A stretch of 64,000 bases of DNA from Amorphophallus konjac (taxonomy: Eukaryota > Streptophyta > Magnoliopsida > Alismatales > Araceae), in assembly GCA_022559845.1 (NCBI GenBank), contig CM040128.1, positions 269,706,698-269,770,697 on the forward strand. Direction: 5' to 3'. The notes beneath the pieces are model-generated. The model saw only the letters and a program-made list of their open reading frames with translations. It did not search any database and was not told the DNA's origin. The position numbers and the translations under genes were made by a program. Shown in pieces: positions 22,989-34,300 of this stretch. Positions within the stretch are counted from its first letter, which is position 1, and every line of letters begins with the position of its first letter.

Positions 22989-23345
22989 ACTTCAGCCTCC
23001 ACTTCTTGCCTCCTCCAAAGCCAACGCAAACCCTTTTGTTTTCTTCTCCTGATTCTTTTCCTTTTTAACCTTTTGTTCTTTTTCCCACTCCTAAACGTCT
23101 GCCTTGTCCATTGTAGTTGTTCCTTCCTTTATATTTGGTATCTCATGTCAAGTCTTGTTTGATAAGATCTCATCACCCTCGACTCCTCCTTTATCCATCA
23201 TTTTTTATCTGGCCCTTAACTTGTATTTTTTCTCACGTCATGGCCTCTCGCACTGTTTGTACAAATTAAATCAATCCCTATGTTGCTTGCTTTTACTTGT
23301 TCTATAAATTTTAAAGTATTTTAAATAGATGTGAAAAGTATTTTC
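22989..23345. other. Unassigned DNA between elements
   Basis: Pyrimidine- and AT-rich. No gene or element boundary recognised. Confidence 0.4.
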
Positions 23346-23868
23346 TTGAGTTATTATATTAAAGAAGAAACGTATGTAGAGCAGCTCTCGAGTTTTGAAG
23401 ATCAAAAACTTTCAAATCATATATTTAAGTTGCACAACACTTTATATGGACTTAAATAAGCTACTAGAGCATGGTATGAAATGTTTAGTTTATTATTGAT
23501 AGAAAAAAATTAAGCATAGAAATATTGATACAATATTATTTACAAAAATGTAAAAAAAAATGACATCTTGGTTATTCAAATCTATATTGATGATATATTC
23601 TTTGGTGCAAATGTTTCAATATGTGAGAATTATTTCAAGATGATACAAGGAGAGTTTGAAATGAGTCTCACGAGAGAACGCAATTTATTTTTAAGACTAC
23701 AAATCAATCAAGCAATTAAAAGAGGACGTATTCAAAAGTCAAACAAATACATAGAAGAACTTTTGAAAAGAATTGGATTAGATAAAGTAAAGTTTGTCTC
23801 TGCACCTGTGGGAACTTCAACTAAATTGGACACCAATGAAAATAGTAAAAGTGTTAACTCTAAATGGG
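23346..23868 (+). pseudogene. Copia RT fragment (Sire/Maximus-like)
   Basis: The frame reads YYIKEETYVEQLSSFEDQKL, FKLHNTLYGLK(stop)ATRAWYE, then ILVIQIYIDDIFFGANVS (the catalytic Y-x-DD box), FEMSLTRERNLFLRLQINQA and SNKYIEELLKRIGLDK...GTSTKLD. The wording of the YIDDIxFG block and GTSTKLD tail is typical of the Sire/Maximus lineage. Five or more stops occur before the YIDD block. Only the middle of RT is present. Confidence 0.88.
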
Positions 23869-23884
23869 AACTTCAACTAAATTA
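23869..23884. other. Target-site duplication, left (16 bp)
   Basis: AACTTCAACTAAATTA is repeated at 24352-24367 around the retroposon. Confidence 0.85.
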
Positions 23885-24351
23885 GTTGACGATCCTCATG
23901 GTTTGGTTGATGAGCCGATCGTGGAGTCCGATGACTTTGGGTTCCAGCCTGCCAACCGGAGCAACCGTAGGATTCGCCGGCGGCCTAACCGCTTCAGTGA
24001 TTTCGGGAGTCCCCGTCATTAGGTGTTGCTTCTAGGCAGCCTAGCTTGTTTGTGGTTCCTTGTTTTGGCCACGTGTTTGGCTATTGATTGTGTTCTTCTT
24101 TTGGTTTGTTGGGCTTTGCCGTTGTGTTGTATTGGCCCTCTTGTCATCCTTGGCAGGGTGTTGCCCCTCCCCCAGACCTTTCTCGCCCCTTGTATCCCCC
24201 CTCCCATGTTATGTTCCTTTCTTTCTGCTCTTCTTAATGGAAAATCACTTGCCTGGTTGTCGGGGTGGCACGTCCTGTCCCTTCTGCAATGAAGGGATGA
24301 ACTAACTCCCGCGTTTCCCACCTTGCAAGTATTACCTTTCAGTTTAAAAAA
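23885..24351 (+). mobile_element. 5'-truncated retroposon (LINE-like) with 16-bp target duplication
   Basis: A 467-bp insertion in the copia fragment bounded by a perfect 16-bp duplication and ending in an A-run (AGTTTAAAAAAAA), the signature of target-primed reverse transcription. The first 46 codons are open, with a basic tail (NRSNRRIRRRPNRF) and a TAG at 24020-24022, then a T/C-rich 3' UTR. I cannot tell a LINE ORF2 tail from a processed pseudogene tail. Confidence 0.75.
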
Positions 24352-24367
24352 AACTTCAACTAAATTA
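24352..24367. other. Target-site duplication, right (16 bp)
   Basis: Second copy of AACTTCAACTAAATTA, directly after the A-run. The host copia frame resumes as GACACTGATGAATGA. Confidence 0.85.
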
Positions 24368-24383
24368 GACACTGATGAATGAT

Positions 24384-24604
24384 AAATCTCTAAGGTTAGA
24401 TTCTAACTTTAAACCTAGAAGAAGATTTATTCTATTACATTTGCATGTGGATGTCATGAAAAGACTCAAACTGATTAGAGCCATTTGGGTCCCTAAATCT
24501 CTCCTACGATTTCCTTGCAAGAGTTCTTGAGCACCACGAACTCAAAGTGGTATCTGGACAGCGAGTGCTCAAGATACATAACAGGGAATAAGTCCATATT
24601 ACTT
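24384..24604. other. Unassigned DNA
   Basis: Short AT-rich stretch between the copia fragment and the CACTA remnant; nothing recognised. Confidence 0.35.
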
Positions 24605-25323
24605 ATTTTGATAGATATTCAATTGATAATCCGTCACTAAAATTAAAATTTACGATAGATTAGCGACGGATAAAATACTATCACAAATTTGTCACTAATT
24701 GCTGAACAAATATCAACGGAAATAAATCTATCGCAAAAGCATATGTTTATTATTTTGCGATGGACTGCATTCTGTCGCTAATCTGATGCTAAGTCAACAT
24801 AATTTTTAGCGACGACAAAGAAGCCATCGTAAAGTCATCGGAAATCCACATATTCTTTAGCGACATATATTTCTCTCGCAATTTCGTCACAAATTACCAA
24901 TGAAAAAAAAATTGTTGCAAACTCGTCGCTAAATTATCAGACTAATTCAACAAGCCGTTAGCGATGGCATGTTATCCATCGTAAATCTGTCAGAAAAAGT
25001 ATATTTGCTTCAGCATTGGATATTTATCTCATTAATCCATTGCAAATTATCAATAGAAAGAATTTCATCGTAAATTTGTCCCTAAATAGAGACTTAATAT
25101 TTATGTCGCAAATTGGTCGCAAATTTCATAGTAAATTGGAAATCTTTTTTGATGATTTTTTCTATCAGAGATTGGTTGCTAAATTGTTGCAACATTCTTG
25201 AATCCTACTTTTGCGATGAATTTTTTTCCGTCATTAATCTGTCGCTATTTTACGATGGATTGACTGACGATGAAAATTTCTACCACTAAATGTTCGTAGC
25301 TAATAACACATTTTGTTATAGTG
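24605..25323. mobile_element. CACTA-type transposon end with subterminal repeats
   Basis: The right end is TTTTGTTATAGTG, complement of CACTATAACAAAA, a CACTA terminus. For about 700 bp inward there are many copies of a short motif in both orientations (GTCGCTAA, TTAGCGACG, TCGCAAAT), as in En/Spm subterminal regions. No left terminus or transposase was found, so it is a truncated or highly diverged non-autonomous copy. Confidence 0.6.
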
Positions 25324-25490
25324 ACCTTTGTTATGGGCTTCCATAATAAAATAGTTTGAGATATTATGACTATGAAAGAAAACCTCTAAGGAATTCTATG
25401 AAGCTTTAGTTTCAAATAAAAGGCAATATTGGGACTAACTGAATTGGTTAACAATAGAAGATTGGAAGTTCCCTTGGCCCCATTCATGCT
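25324..25490. other. Unassigned spacer
   Basis: Short AT-rich DNA between the CACTA end and the large LTR copy 2; nothing recognised. Confidence 0.35.
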
Positions 25491-26029
25491 TGTGGACACC
25501 CAAAAAATTCACTGGCAAGAGAACTCCGGGTCTCGTCAAGCCGAAAAAACTCTATATCTCATCCGATCAGGACAAAAATACACCTGGTGATCCGCCACCA
25601 GATAAGGAGGCTTCCCGAGCTGAAGAAATATCCCTGGTCCCTCAAAATAGGGTGTTGCTGGCAATATCAGTATAAAACCCAAGTGACCCGATCCGGGCAC
25701 ACATTATGCCGAAAGGGTCTGTAGGAGGTCAAAAAGTTGTCCGATGAGGGCAAAAACACTTTGAGTGATTGCCCACTCGATGAAGACACTATCCACATGC
25801 ATGGAGCAGGCTTGAGGGGACAATTCACAGTGCCAAAGGCCGAATCGGGATGAAACCCGAGTAATCTGACGTAGGTTCGGCACGTGTCGGAAACCAATCG
25901 GAATTGCAAACCGAACCCCGGGAGCTTCGAAATAAACACTCCAGAAGTTGGTCAGTAAGACCAAGATAATACTAGACGTCAAGCATTCGTCTAAGCCAGT
26001 TCAGAGACAACGAAGCAAGGAAAAATATG

Positions 26030-26400
26030 GAGTTTACCAAAATACCCCTTTGTCAAGTGATACGGCACAACCCCCTCATGTGCCAAGTGATATGGCACAA
26101 CCCCCTCCTTGCCAAGTGATACGGCACAAAAAGCAAGCTTCCTTGCTACATGATACGGCACAAGTCCTTGCCAAGTGATACGACACAAAAAGCAAGCCTC
26201 ATATGTCAAGTGATATGGCACACCCCTTGGCCAAGTAAATCGGCACACCCTTCACATTGCATTGAACCTGCGCCAAGTCTGCTCTCTCATGGGCAGTAAA
26301 ATGAATCGACGCCCTCCTCTCCACGCCACATCAAATGAACCGGCACCCCTCCTCTCGCAAGTGAACCGGCACCCCTCTTGCTAGGTAATACGACACGCTC
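26030..26400. repeat. CAAGTGATACGGCACA minisatellite
   Basis: About twelve units of 24-35 bp with the core CAAGTGATA(C/T)GGCACA; later units change to AAATCGGCAC or GAACCGGCAC. GGCACA is the complement of the TGTGCC core in copy 1, so both LTRs carry the same minisatellite type. Confidence 0.8.
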
Positions 26401-26875
26401 TCCCCCCATCCAACATGAACCTGCGTAGGCTCTTAAAGCCACTGAATCGGCGCTCCAGGAAACATCCCATACACTCTGCAATGCTCTGTTTCGCGCTAGT
26501 TCGCAGAGGAAGAAGAGAGGGAAGAAAAAAAGTCCCCCTTCTCGCAAGGCATTCAATGCCCGTCCAACGGGCCACCGAACGATCCCTGCGTGGGAAGATT
26601 ACCTGTCGGTTAAAGCTTGGGGTTGGCCAATGGACCGGCACGAAAATGCAAGCCCTGTCGCCTCGAGCACAAAGCATTGAATGCTCGTGCGTCTGTGTCA
26701 CACTCGAGTCGACAACGCATTGGTGGCAGGCCTTCGACGGCGACCTCGGCCACTCCCACGAAGACACGGATGCTACCTCCTGCCACCCTACCTACAAGCG
26801 TCTTCGAGCGAGAAAAGGAGAAGAAGAAGAAGGAGAGAAGAAGGGGTGGGGTTCTAATGCCCCCACCTCCACTCC

Positions 26876-26883
26876 TATAAAAG
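26876..26883 (+). promoter_or_regulatory. TATA box candidate of the large LTR, copy 2
   Basis: TATAAAAG in a GC-rich setting, followed by a purine-rich leader. Its position and orientation within the LTR match the minus-strand TATA box of copy 1. Confidence 0.5.
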
Positions 26884-28632
26884 GGGCACCCCTCCGTCGA
26901 ACAAAGAGGTTGATGGGACGGAGAAGAAAAGTCCAGAAGAGAGCTGAGAGGTTGGTTGTTCGAAGGGTCCACCCACCCCGGCTGGCTGTTAGAAGCCTGA
27001 AGAGAAGAAGTGAAGAGCCCGGTCTATCCGTCCGTGCGCCTGCATCCGCGGTGTGAAGAGAAGAAGAAAAAGAGTGAGAGAGGGAGAGGGGTGAGGTTTT
27101 GGGGGGAGAGCAGCCAGTGGTCCGTTCTCACCCCCTCCCCCCCTTGTATTTCTTTGTTTCTTTCTTCGTGTTCTTGCTTTACCATGATGTATTCTTTCCC
27201 CTGTACTCTGTCATTTCCACAAGGAATTAAAAGAATCCTATTTGCCCTAGATGATATGGGCTTGATCTCCATTTATTCCTCCTAGCTTAGGTAGCCTTTC
27301 TATGTTCTCATGAGTGTATGCTAATGTGCTTGATGAATATAGGATATGCACATCTGAGGAGACGATCGGCCCCCTCTCACTCGCACCCATGAGTTGTGAG
27401 GGTTCTGTCACCTCTCCCAAATCGTTAGAGTTTAGATTTCTTTTGATGGTCACTCCGAGCCCCAGGGACTTGCCACTCTATAGCATGATCCCTGGGAAAA
27501 TCCCGTCTAGGAGGTGAACGAAAAAATGGCCACATGACAGCCAACACAATAAGTCTATGCCCCGAACTTTGAATACTACTGCCCATGGGCCGCCGGAGCC
27601 CCTCGTAGGCTAGTTCTCGGGGTTCCGTGCCCAACCCGGGTTTGAGGGTAGCCGCTCTCGGTTTACCCATGACTTTTGAGGCCATCTCAGACTTGTTCGT
27701 GGGCGCGTCTCTTTTTCATATCCCACAAACCCCGGGTCCGGGGGAGGTGCTGTCGAAATTCCACTAGGAACGCGGTTAAAGAAAAACACATATCTGAACA
27801 ATGTTAACCACAAGAACAAAAAATGAAATGAATAAAAAAAGACCCGTCCTTGAACAAAAAATGTCTGAACCCTCATGAACCAAAAAAGAATAGAAGAACT
27901 CTGCATTTCTGGACCCCTACGTCGACCCCAAGTTGGCCCTGCGTCGACCTCGTGCACACATCAAACTGTAGATGCATTTTCTGAATAAACACTAAAGAAT
28001 GCGGGCTCCATGGGCTCACTGCAAACAGAAAAGGATGGGCACTTCTTGTGCATTGAATCATATGCATCATAGGCATTGAATAAACCCAATATATGCATTA
28101 CAGACCCCCTACAATCTACTCTGCCAAATAAACAAAAAGAGAAGAAAAAAATTCTGTCTGAAGCATGGGGTCGACCCATAGGGTCGGCTCTCTCAAAAAT
28201 GGGCTCTATCTGGCCTTGATTTGGGCCGTTGCGTCGACTCCTTGGTGCCCTAGGGTCGACTCCTCCAGCGCCTAGTGGATCGACGCACACGCTCTCCCCC
28301 TTGTGCCGTATCACTTTCCTCATGCGTCGATCCACTCTCACACTCTCCCCCTCAGTGCCGGTTCACCCCCTCCATCCCTCTTTATCTCCCATCTTAACAT
28401 GAGCCGATTCACACACGGCTAACACGTTCATAAGCGCACACATGCACACATAGTATGAATGCACCCCCCACTATCTCTTCCCCCCCCCATCATATAATAA
28501 AAAAAAAAACACGACACTCACACTCACATGCTCCCTCACGTTATCATCACGTTAATGCTTCCATAAACCCATGCACACTCCACACACGGCACACACACAG
28601 CTGACCCATGCAAAAATCTCAAAAACATTCAT

Positions 28633-28637
28633 GCCAG
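28633..28637. other. Chromovirus target duplication, left
   Basis: CCAGA, repeated at 38865-38869. Confidence 0.9.
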
Positions 28638-31028
28638 ATGGTGCGGACACCAGAGCACGTGAGAGGCACGAGCCGGCGAGTCATCAGTACCGTACACGGA
28701 GCACCACTCGAGCTACAGCAGCATCTCTTTGGCTAGGCGATAGCCTGGAGTCCCCACTTTGATTTTTAGTCACATTTAGCATTTACTTGCATTGTTTTAG
28801 CAATTGTTTGCTTTGCCATTGGGTTGTAATGAGTGTTTTATGTGGGTTTTTCATATTGGGTTCAATGTAAGGCTCTTAATAAGCCAAATGGGTGCCAAAT
28901 GGGTGAGTCCTTTAGGGTCCATTAAGGGTTAATTGCCATATTGGGTTATAAGGCCTCATTAGGCTTCATATTGGGTTCTTAAGCCACTTGAGGCCCAATT
29001 AAGCCTCCACTCCACATGGGCCACCTAGATTGGGATAAGATGGGCTTGTGGAAGGCCTTAACAAGCCTTGAGGCAACTTGGCCCAAGAAGGGCCCAAGAA
29101 GGGGGCGCCCCCTCTTTTGGCATTATTAGGCTAGGTTAGTTTTTTTTTCTTTCTTTCCTCCCTCTCTTTGACCACATGGGATAAAATTATGAATTGGTTT
29201 CTTTTAAATATTTCTTTTTGTGGTTGGTCACATCCAATCCAAGCCATCCATTCCCCCATACCTAGATCTAAGGGTGGATATTGGATTTGGCATGTAACCT
29301 ATAAAGAGTTGTATTTTTTCATTTTAGTGGAATTAATGCCATTTGAATCAAACTTAATGTTGGAGCAAGGCCTAGGCCGCCCCCTTCCTCTCTCCCTCTC
29401 CCCCTTGCAGCTGTGAAGGCTGCCTCTTGGTGGTGTGACTCCACCCTATCAGTTCCGGTCGCCGCCGCCGCCGCCACGAGCCGCCATCGCCACCGCCGGA
29501 GTTCTGTCCGCGCAGTACCACAGCAGCTTCTACGAAATTTCAGTCTCAGCCACGGCCTCAGATCGAGCTGGGAATTTTACTGGATGTTCCAGAGGTGTCC
29601 AGAACATCCTCAGAATTTTGGTTGGTCATAAAGATCTCATTTGGTATTTTTTTATTTTCGTCCAATCCCAGTTTCCAGATCTGTCTCCTATCTGTTTCCA
29701 TTTCCACCGCCCTGCGTTTTAAGTCTTAGGTCCACTTTTTGATTTTTGTTAGTTCGCCCAATTTTACTGGGCATTCTGTCCACTAGTCCCTCTATCCCCA
29801 AATTTTCTTGAATTTTTGTGAGTCCATCTTATATTTTACAAAAATCGAGTTCTTCCCTAGCTACAGTACTTTCTGCCAGTTCCCAGATCTGACCACCAGA
29901 CACTCTAAAATTCCTATCAAATCACCACCACCTCGGAATCCAATTTCAAAAATTTTTCCAGCTTCGTGGTTTAAATATCTATCACTTCTAAGAAGAGCTT
30001 GATGTCTGAATCCCACTGTAAGTAGGCGGTCAACGGCCGTTTACAGGGAACTAAGGTGCTGATCTGAGAGTTCTGGAACTGTGTAACAGAGAATTGAAAA
30101 TTAGTTAAGGTCCAGGTCCGCAGAGGTTCAGAAGATTCCACTGGCCCTAGATTGGAGGATTTTGAGTCCTCTTTCCAACGGCGCTGGTCTTGTCGCATTC
30201 CGGTGACGGGGCCGACCGCAGCGGCTGTTTTCGCCGGAGCGCGCGCAGGGAAAACAGAACTGAAATCCGTGGGCAGCCATTCCACAACTTGAAGATCGGA
30301 CCCGACCGGCCACCAATCGGTGTCTCCGGCCGACCGCCGTCCGTGGAGGCGCGCCACCAGGGGTCTCCATCATAGTGGGACCCACCTCCGCAGATCCGGA
30401 GGACAGCGCCATCCGTGGGCCCCACGGGCCCGCAGAACCCGCCGTTCGGGAAGCACGAAAACGCGGAGTTCGGCGCGTCGAGTCGACATCAAGATGCTGC
30501 CTGTCAACCTGATTTGCGTGATCCCCGGGGCCCACATGTGACCTTTTACCTCCCTGCGTGGAGTGGGTCGAATCCTTTTGTACTGCTGTGAATTATGTTA
30601 ACCGGGGGTCCGTAAGTCAGCCGGGGTGTCTTCGCCACGCCGGGTGCGTGGAGGTAAAGGTCTTAACTTCTTGGCGTTACATTGCTTAGCTAGTATACGG
30701 TCTTAGGCCGCTGCCGAGAGTGTAGGTTCCTAGCCCGTGTGTCCATGTCACCGCTGTGAGCGTGAGAGTGACCCGTCCCGCGACTCGATCCGAGTCCGGA
30801 AGTGAGTCTGACTACCTTGAACTCTGCCGGTTCCTTAACCGCGCACGATCCACGCTTTCCCTCGCATGGGACGCCGAGTGAGCTTGTACTTCTGTTAGCG
30901 ACGTTTTGCCACTAGGAGCTCGTAGTGTCGGGCTTAGTGTCTCCCTGGTGTGTATTGTTGGTCGCGTCTTCATCTAGAGTCCGAGGGTGGCACTGTATAG
31001 TGTCGTCTCCCGTGTCCGTCCCGCATCA
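28638..31028 (+). repeat. Chromovirus 5' LTR
   Basis: 2391 bp, TGGTGCGGACACC...CCGCATCA. The first 40 codons of U3 are the same sequence that, in the 3' LTR, encodes the end of the polyprotein. A possible TATA box (TATAAAG) lies at 29300-29306. Confidence 0.95.
29300..29306 (+). promoter_or_regulatory. Possible TATA box in 5' LTR
   Basis: TATAAAG in an AT-rich stretch, with the same sequence at 37136-37142 in the 3' LTR. Chosen on sequence only. Confidence 0.3.
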
Positions 31029-31031
31029 GTT

Positions 31032-31043
31032 TGGTATCAGAGC
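31032..31043 (+). other. tRNA-iMet primer-binding site
   Basis: TGGTATCAGAGC, three bases after the 5' LTR end, a perfect match to the usual plant initiator-tRNA site. Confidence 0.92.
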
Positions 31044-31398
31044 AAGTCGAGTCTAGGGTAGTCGTTGCATAAGTCTTGCATAGTCTAAGGTTACCCCACA
31101 CACACCTTCACTCGGTATATCCAAAGGTGTTGTCCGACCGTTAGGCTTCGCCTACCGGGAAGACCACACACTTGCGCGAGTGACCTTCGGGTCGATTACC
31201 TCCGCCGCGTACCGAGTCTTGGCCGTGTCTAGGGTGTAGTCGAGTCTCATTCTTTTCAAAACAAAAAAAAAAGTGTTTTAAATTGCATTCTTTCAAAATA
31301 CCAAAAAAGGAGTGTTTTCAAATTGCAATTAGGTCTAAGTGTATCATTTAGTGTGTTTGCATTAGTCGGTCGTTGTCACCTAGTCCGTACGTCTTTGC

Positions 31399-34300
31399 AT
31401 GCCCACCCGTCGAGGCACCCAATACTCGCCACCACCACCTATGGCGGACTCCCGAGCCCGTAGTTCCGATGAGTCTTCCACGGCCGAGATGTTCCGGGCC
31501 ATCATGGATCGTTTAGACACGCGTATGGATGGTCTTAGTACGCGTATGGATGGCATAGGGACGCGTCTAGAAGGGAGGATGAAGGTCCTCGAGGATCGGG
31601 CCGGGGTTTCGGAGCAGTCCATTCAAGGCCTTGTTGGGAGGATTGCCGTCCTAGAGAGGGGCCCAGTAGCGGCGCAACCCGCGCCGACGAACGGCCAACA
31701 AGAGCCGGTGCAGCAACCCGCTGTGCCAAGGGCTCAGGTAGAGGATGTCGGGAGGCAACAGGCGCCTATAGTGGATGATTATGCCTCCGACAATGATCAC
31801 GGGGGTAACGGTCGTCGTCATCAACGACGGAATCGTGATGACGAGGATGACGACCGCATTCTTAGGGGTGTGCGTGCGGACCCTCCCACTTTTAGCGGGT
31901 CCTTGGACCCTAGGGTGTATCTAGATTGGGAGGCCGGTATGGACCGGTACTTCGAGTGGTTTGAGATGACGGACCACCGAAGAGTCCGATATGCGAAGAT
32001 GAAGCTGCAAGGGCAGGCCCAAACTTATTGGATCAATGTGGAGAGCCTGCTCAACCAGCGACGTCAACCCCAAATCGGTACCTGGGATGATATGAAACTC
32101 AAATTGAGGGAGAAGTACCTTCCTGCCTCATATCGCCAACGTCTTATAGACAAGTGGCAAAGCATCTCCCAAGGGAACCGATCCGTGACCGAGTACACCG
32201 CCGAGTTCGATGAGTATTATTTGCGGTGCGGGGTCACGGAAGAGAGCACCATGACGATATCCCGCTTTCGGAGAGGTTTGCGGCCTAATTATCAATATGA
32301 ACTCTTTCGCCGCAATGCCACCACTTTGGAGCAGGCATATCAGATTGCTCTCGAATTGGAGCAGTTCGAGGCCGAGTTCGAGTCACCCCATCGGTTGGGC
32401 TCCTTTCCCCTTCGTAGTGTCGAGTCCCGTGGCTCATCTGGCACATATCCGAGGGCCCCCATGGCTCGACCTCAGGAGCCCGCTCGCCACGAGCCCTTTG
32501 CTCCTAGGCCTCGCCCTCCACCCCCGAGGGACCTTCCTCGTCCCCAGCATCTTACGGCCCCACCCATAGCCCGTCCCCCGGCACCCGCACCACCCGCACG
32601 TCCTTTGTTGCCTACGCCTCCTATCCGTCGGGAGGATAAAGGTAAAGGACCTATGATTGGGGAGCCTAGTGGATCACGGCAGCAGTGTTATCGCTGCAAT
32701 GGGTTTGGCCATTTCGCCAACCAGTGTCCCACCCGCCCATCTCTTCACATTGGGGACACACAGGCCGAGGATACCACCCCTGCGGGCCTAGAGTTAGTCA
32801 GCTATGAGGCAGATGAAGAGCTAGCTGACGAGTACTATGAGATGGGAGGTGAGGCCCAGGATGCCCAGCAGTTAGACGATACCCATGTGGGGGTCGTCAG
32901 ATGTATCCTCACCCAGCCACAGGTCAGTGATGACTGGCGTCGGACCACTATCCTTCATGTATTCTGTAGGCTGGGAAAGCAAATTTGCAAGGTGGTCATC
33001 GATAGCGGGAGTTGTATCAATGCAATCTCCACGAACGCTGTCACTCGTCTTGGTCTCACACCCGTAGACCACCCTTGCCCCTACCAGGTATCATGGGTGG
33101 ATACCACTTCCATTTCGGTCAGGCTGCGGTGCTTGGTCCCGCTGCAGCTCCACTCCTACCGTGACGAGATCTGGTGTGATGTTCTTCCCATGGAAGTGGG
33201 AAGTATCATTCTTGGTAGGCCGTGGTTATTCGACCGAGATGCCACACTCCATGGTCGGTCGAACACCTGTACCTTCGACCACGATGGCCAGCGGGTCACC
33301 CTCCAACCCGTTCGGCCCAGGAGCCCATCTGTTAGGGGTCCTACTGGCCCTAGTACTCCGAAGCCTTCCGTTCCCGGGCCTAGTACCCCATCCCCAGCTC
33401 GGGCTATGACCGTTACCTCTGGCCAAGGAGAGCCCTCGACGAGGAGATTGATGATGATTAGCTCCCGGGAAATGGAGCAGGAGCTTAGTCAGGGTTGTCC
33501 GGTGTTTGCCATTACGGTCCGAGAGGTGGAGCGGGACTCCGAGGGTGAGCTCCCACCCGAGGTTGTTCCCATTCTGCAGGAGTATGCTGATGTATTCCCC
33601 GATGAGCTTCCCGAGGGACTCCCACCTATGCGGGATATTCAGCATGCCATCGACCTTGTTCCGGGCTCTTCTTTGCCCAATCTTCCTCATTATCGAATGA
33701 GCCCCACGGAGCATGCCGAGCTTAAACGGCAGGTCGATGAGCTTGTGCAGAGAGGATCTGTCCGGGACAGCATGAGTCCATGTGCTGTACCCGCATTACT
33801 CGCCCCGAAGAAGGATGGCACGTGGAGAATGTGCATTGATAGTCGTGCCATCAACAAAATCACCGTGAAGTACAGGTTCCCTATTCCCCGCCTTGATGAC
33901 ATGCTAGACATGATGGCAGGTGCCACTATCTTTTCGAAGATCGATCTTAAGAGTGGCTACCATCAGGTGAGGATTAGGCCAGGTGATGAGTGGAAGACCG
34001 CATTTAAGACCAAGGACGGTCTATATGAGTGGTTGGTCATGCCTTTTGGGTTGACCAATGCCCCTAGCACTTTCATGCGGCTCATGACTCAGGTCCTTCG
34101 ACCTTTCATTGGAGTCTTTGTAGTGGTATATTTTGATGATATCCTTATCTATAGCCGCACCACAGGGGACCACTTAGACCACCTTCGGCAGGTCTGTCTA
34201 CTTCTTCGGAGAGAGCAGTTATTTGCGAACCCACAGAAGTGTGCTTTCATGACATCTCAGCTTACCTTCTTGGGTTTCATTGTGTCTAGTACTGGGGTCT

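Noticed and set aside
24019..24372. Overlapping frames on both strands at 24.0-24.4 kb
   Set aside because: They lie in the 3' untranslated part of the retroposon and run across its A-run and target duplication.
26415..27056. 213-codon frame in giant LTR copy 2
   Set aside because: Arg/Lys-rich, overlaps the TATA box and purine leader, has no counterpart in copy 1 and no recognisable domain.
29413..29722. Short frames in both chromovirus LTRs (with copies at 37249-37579)
   Set aside because: Identical in both LTRs, non-coding U3/R sequence; no protein similarity recognised.
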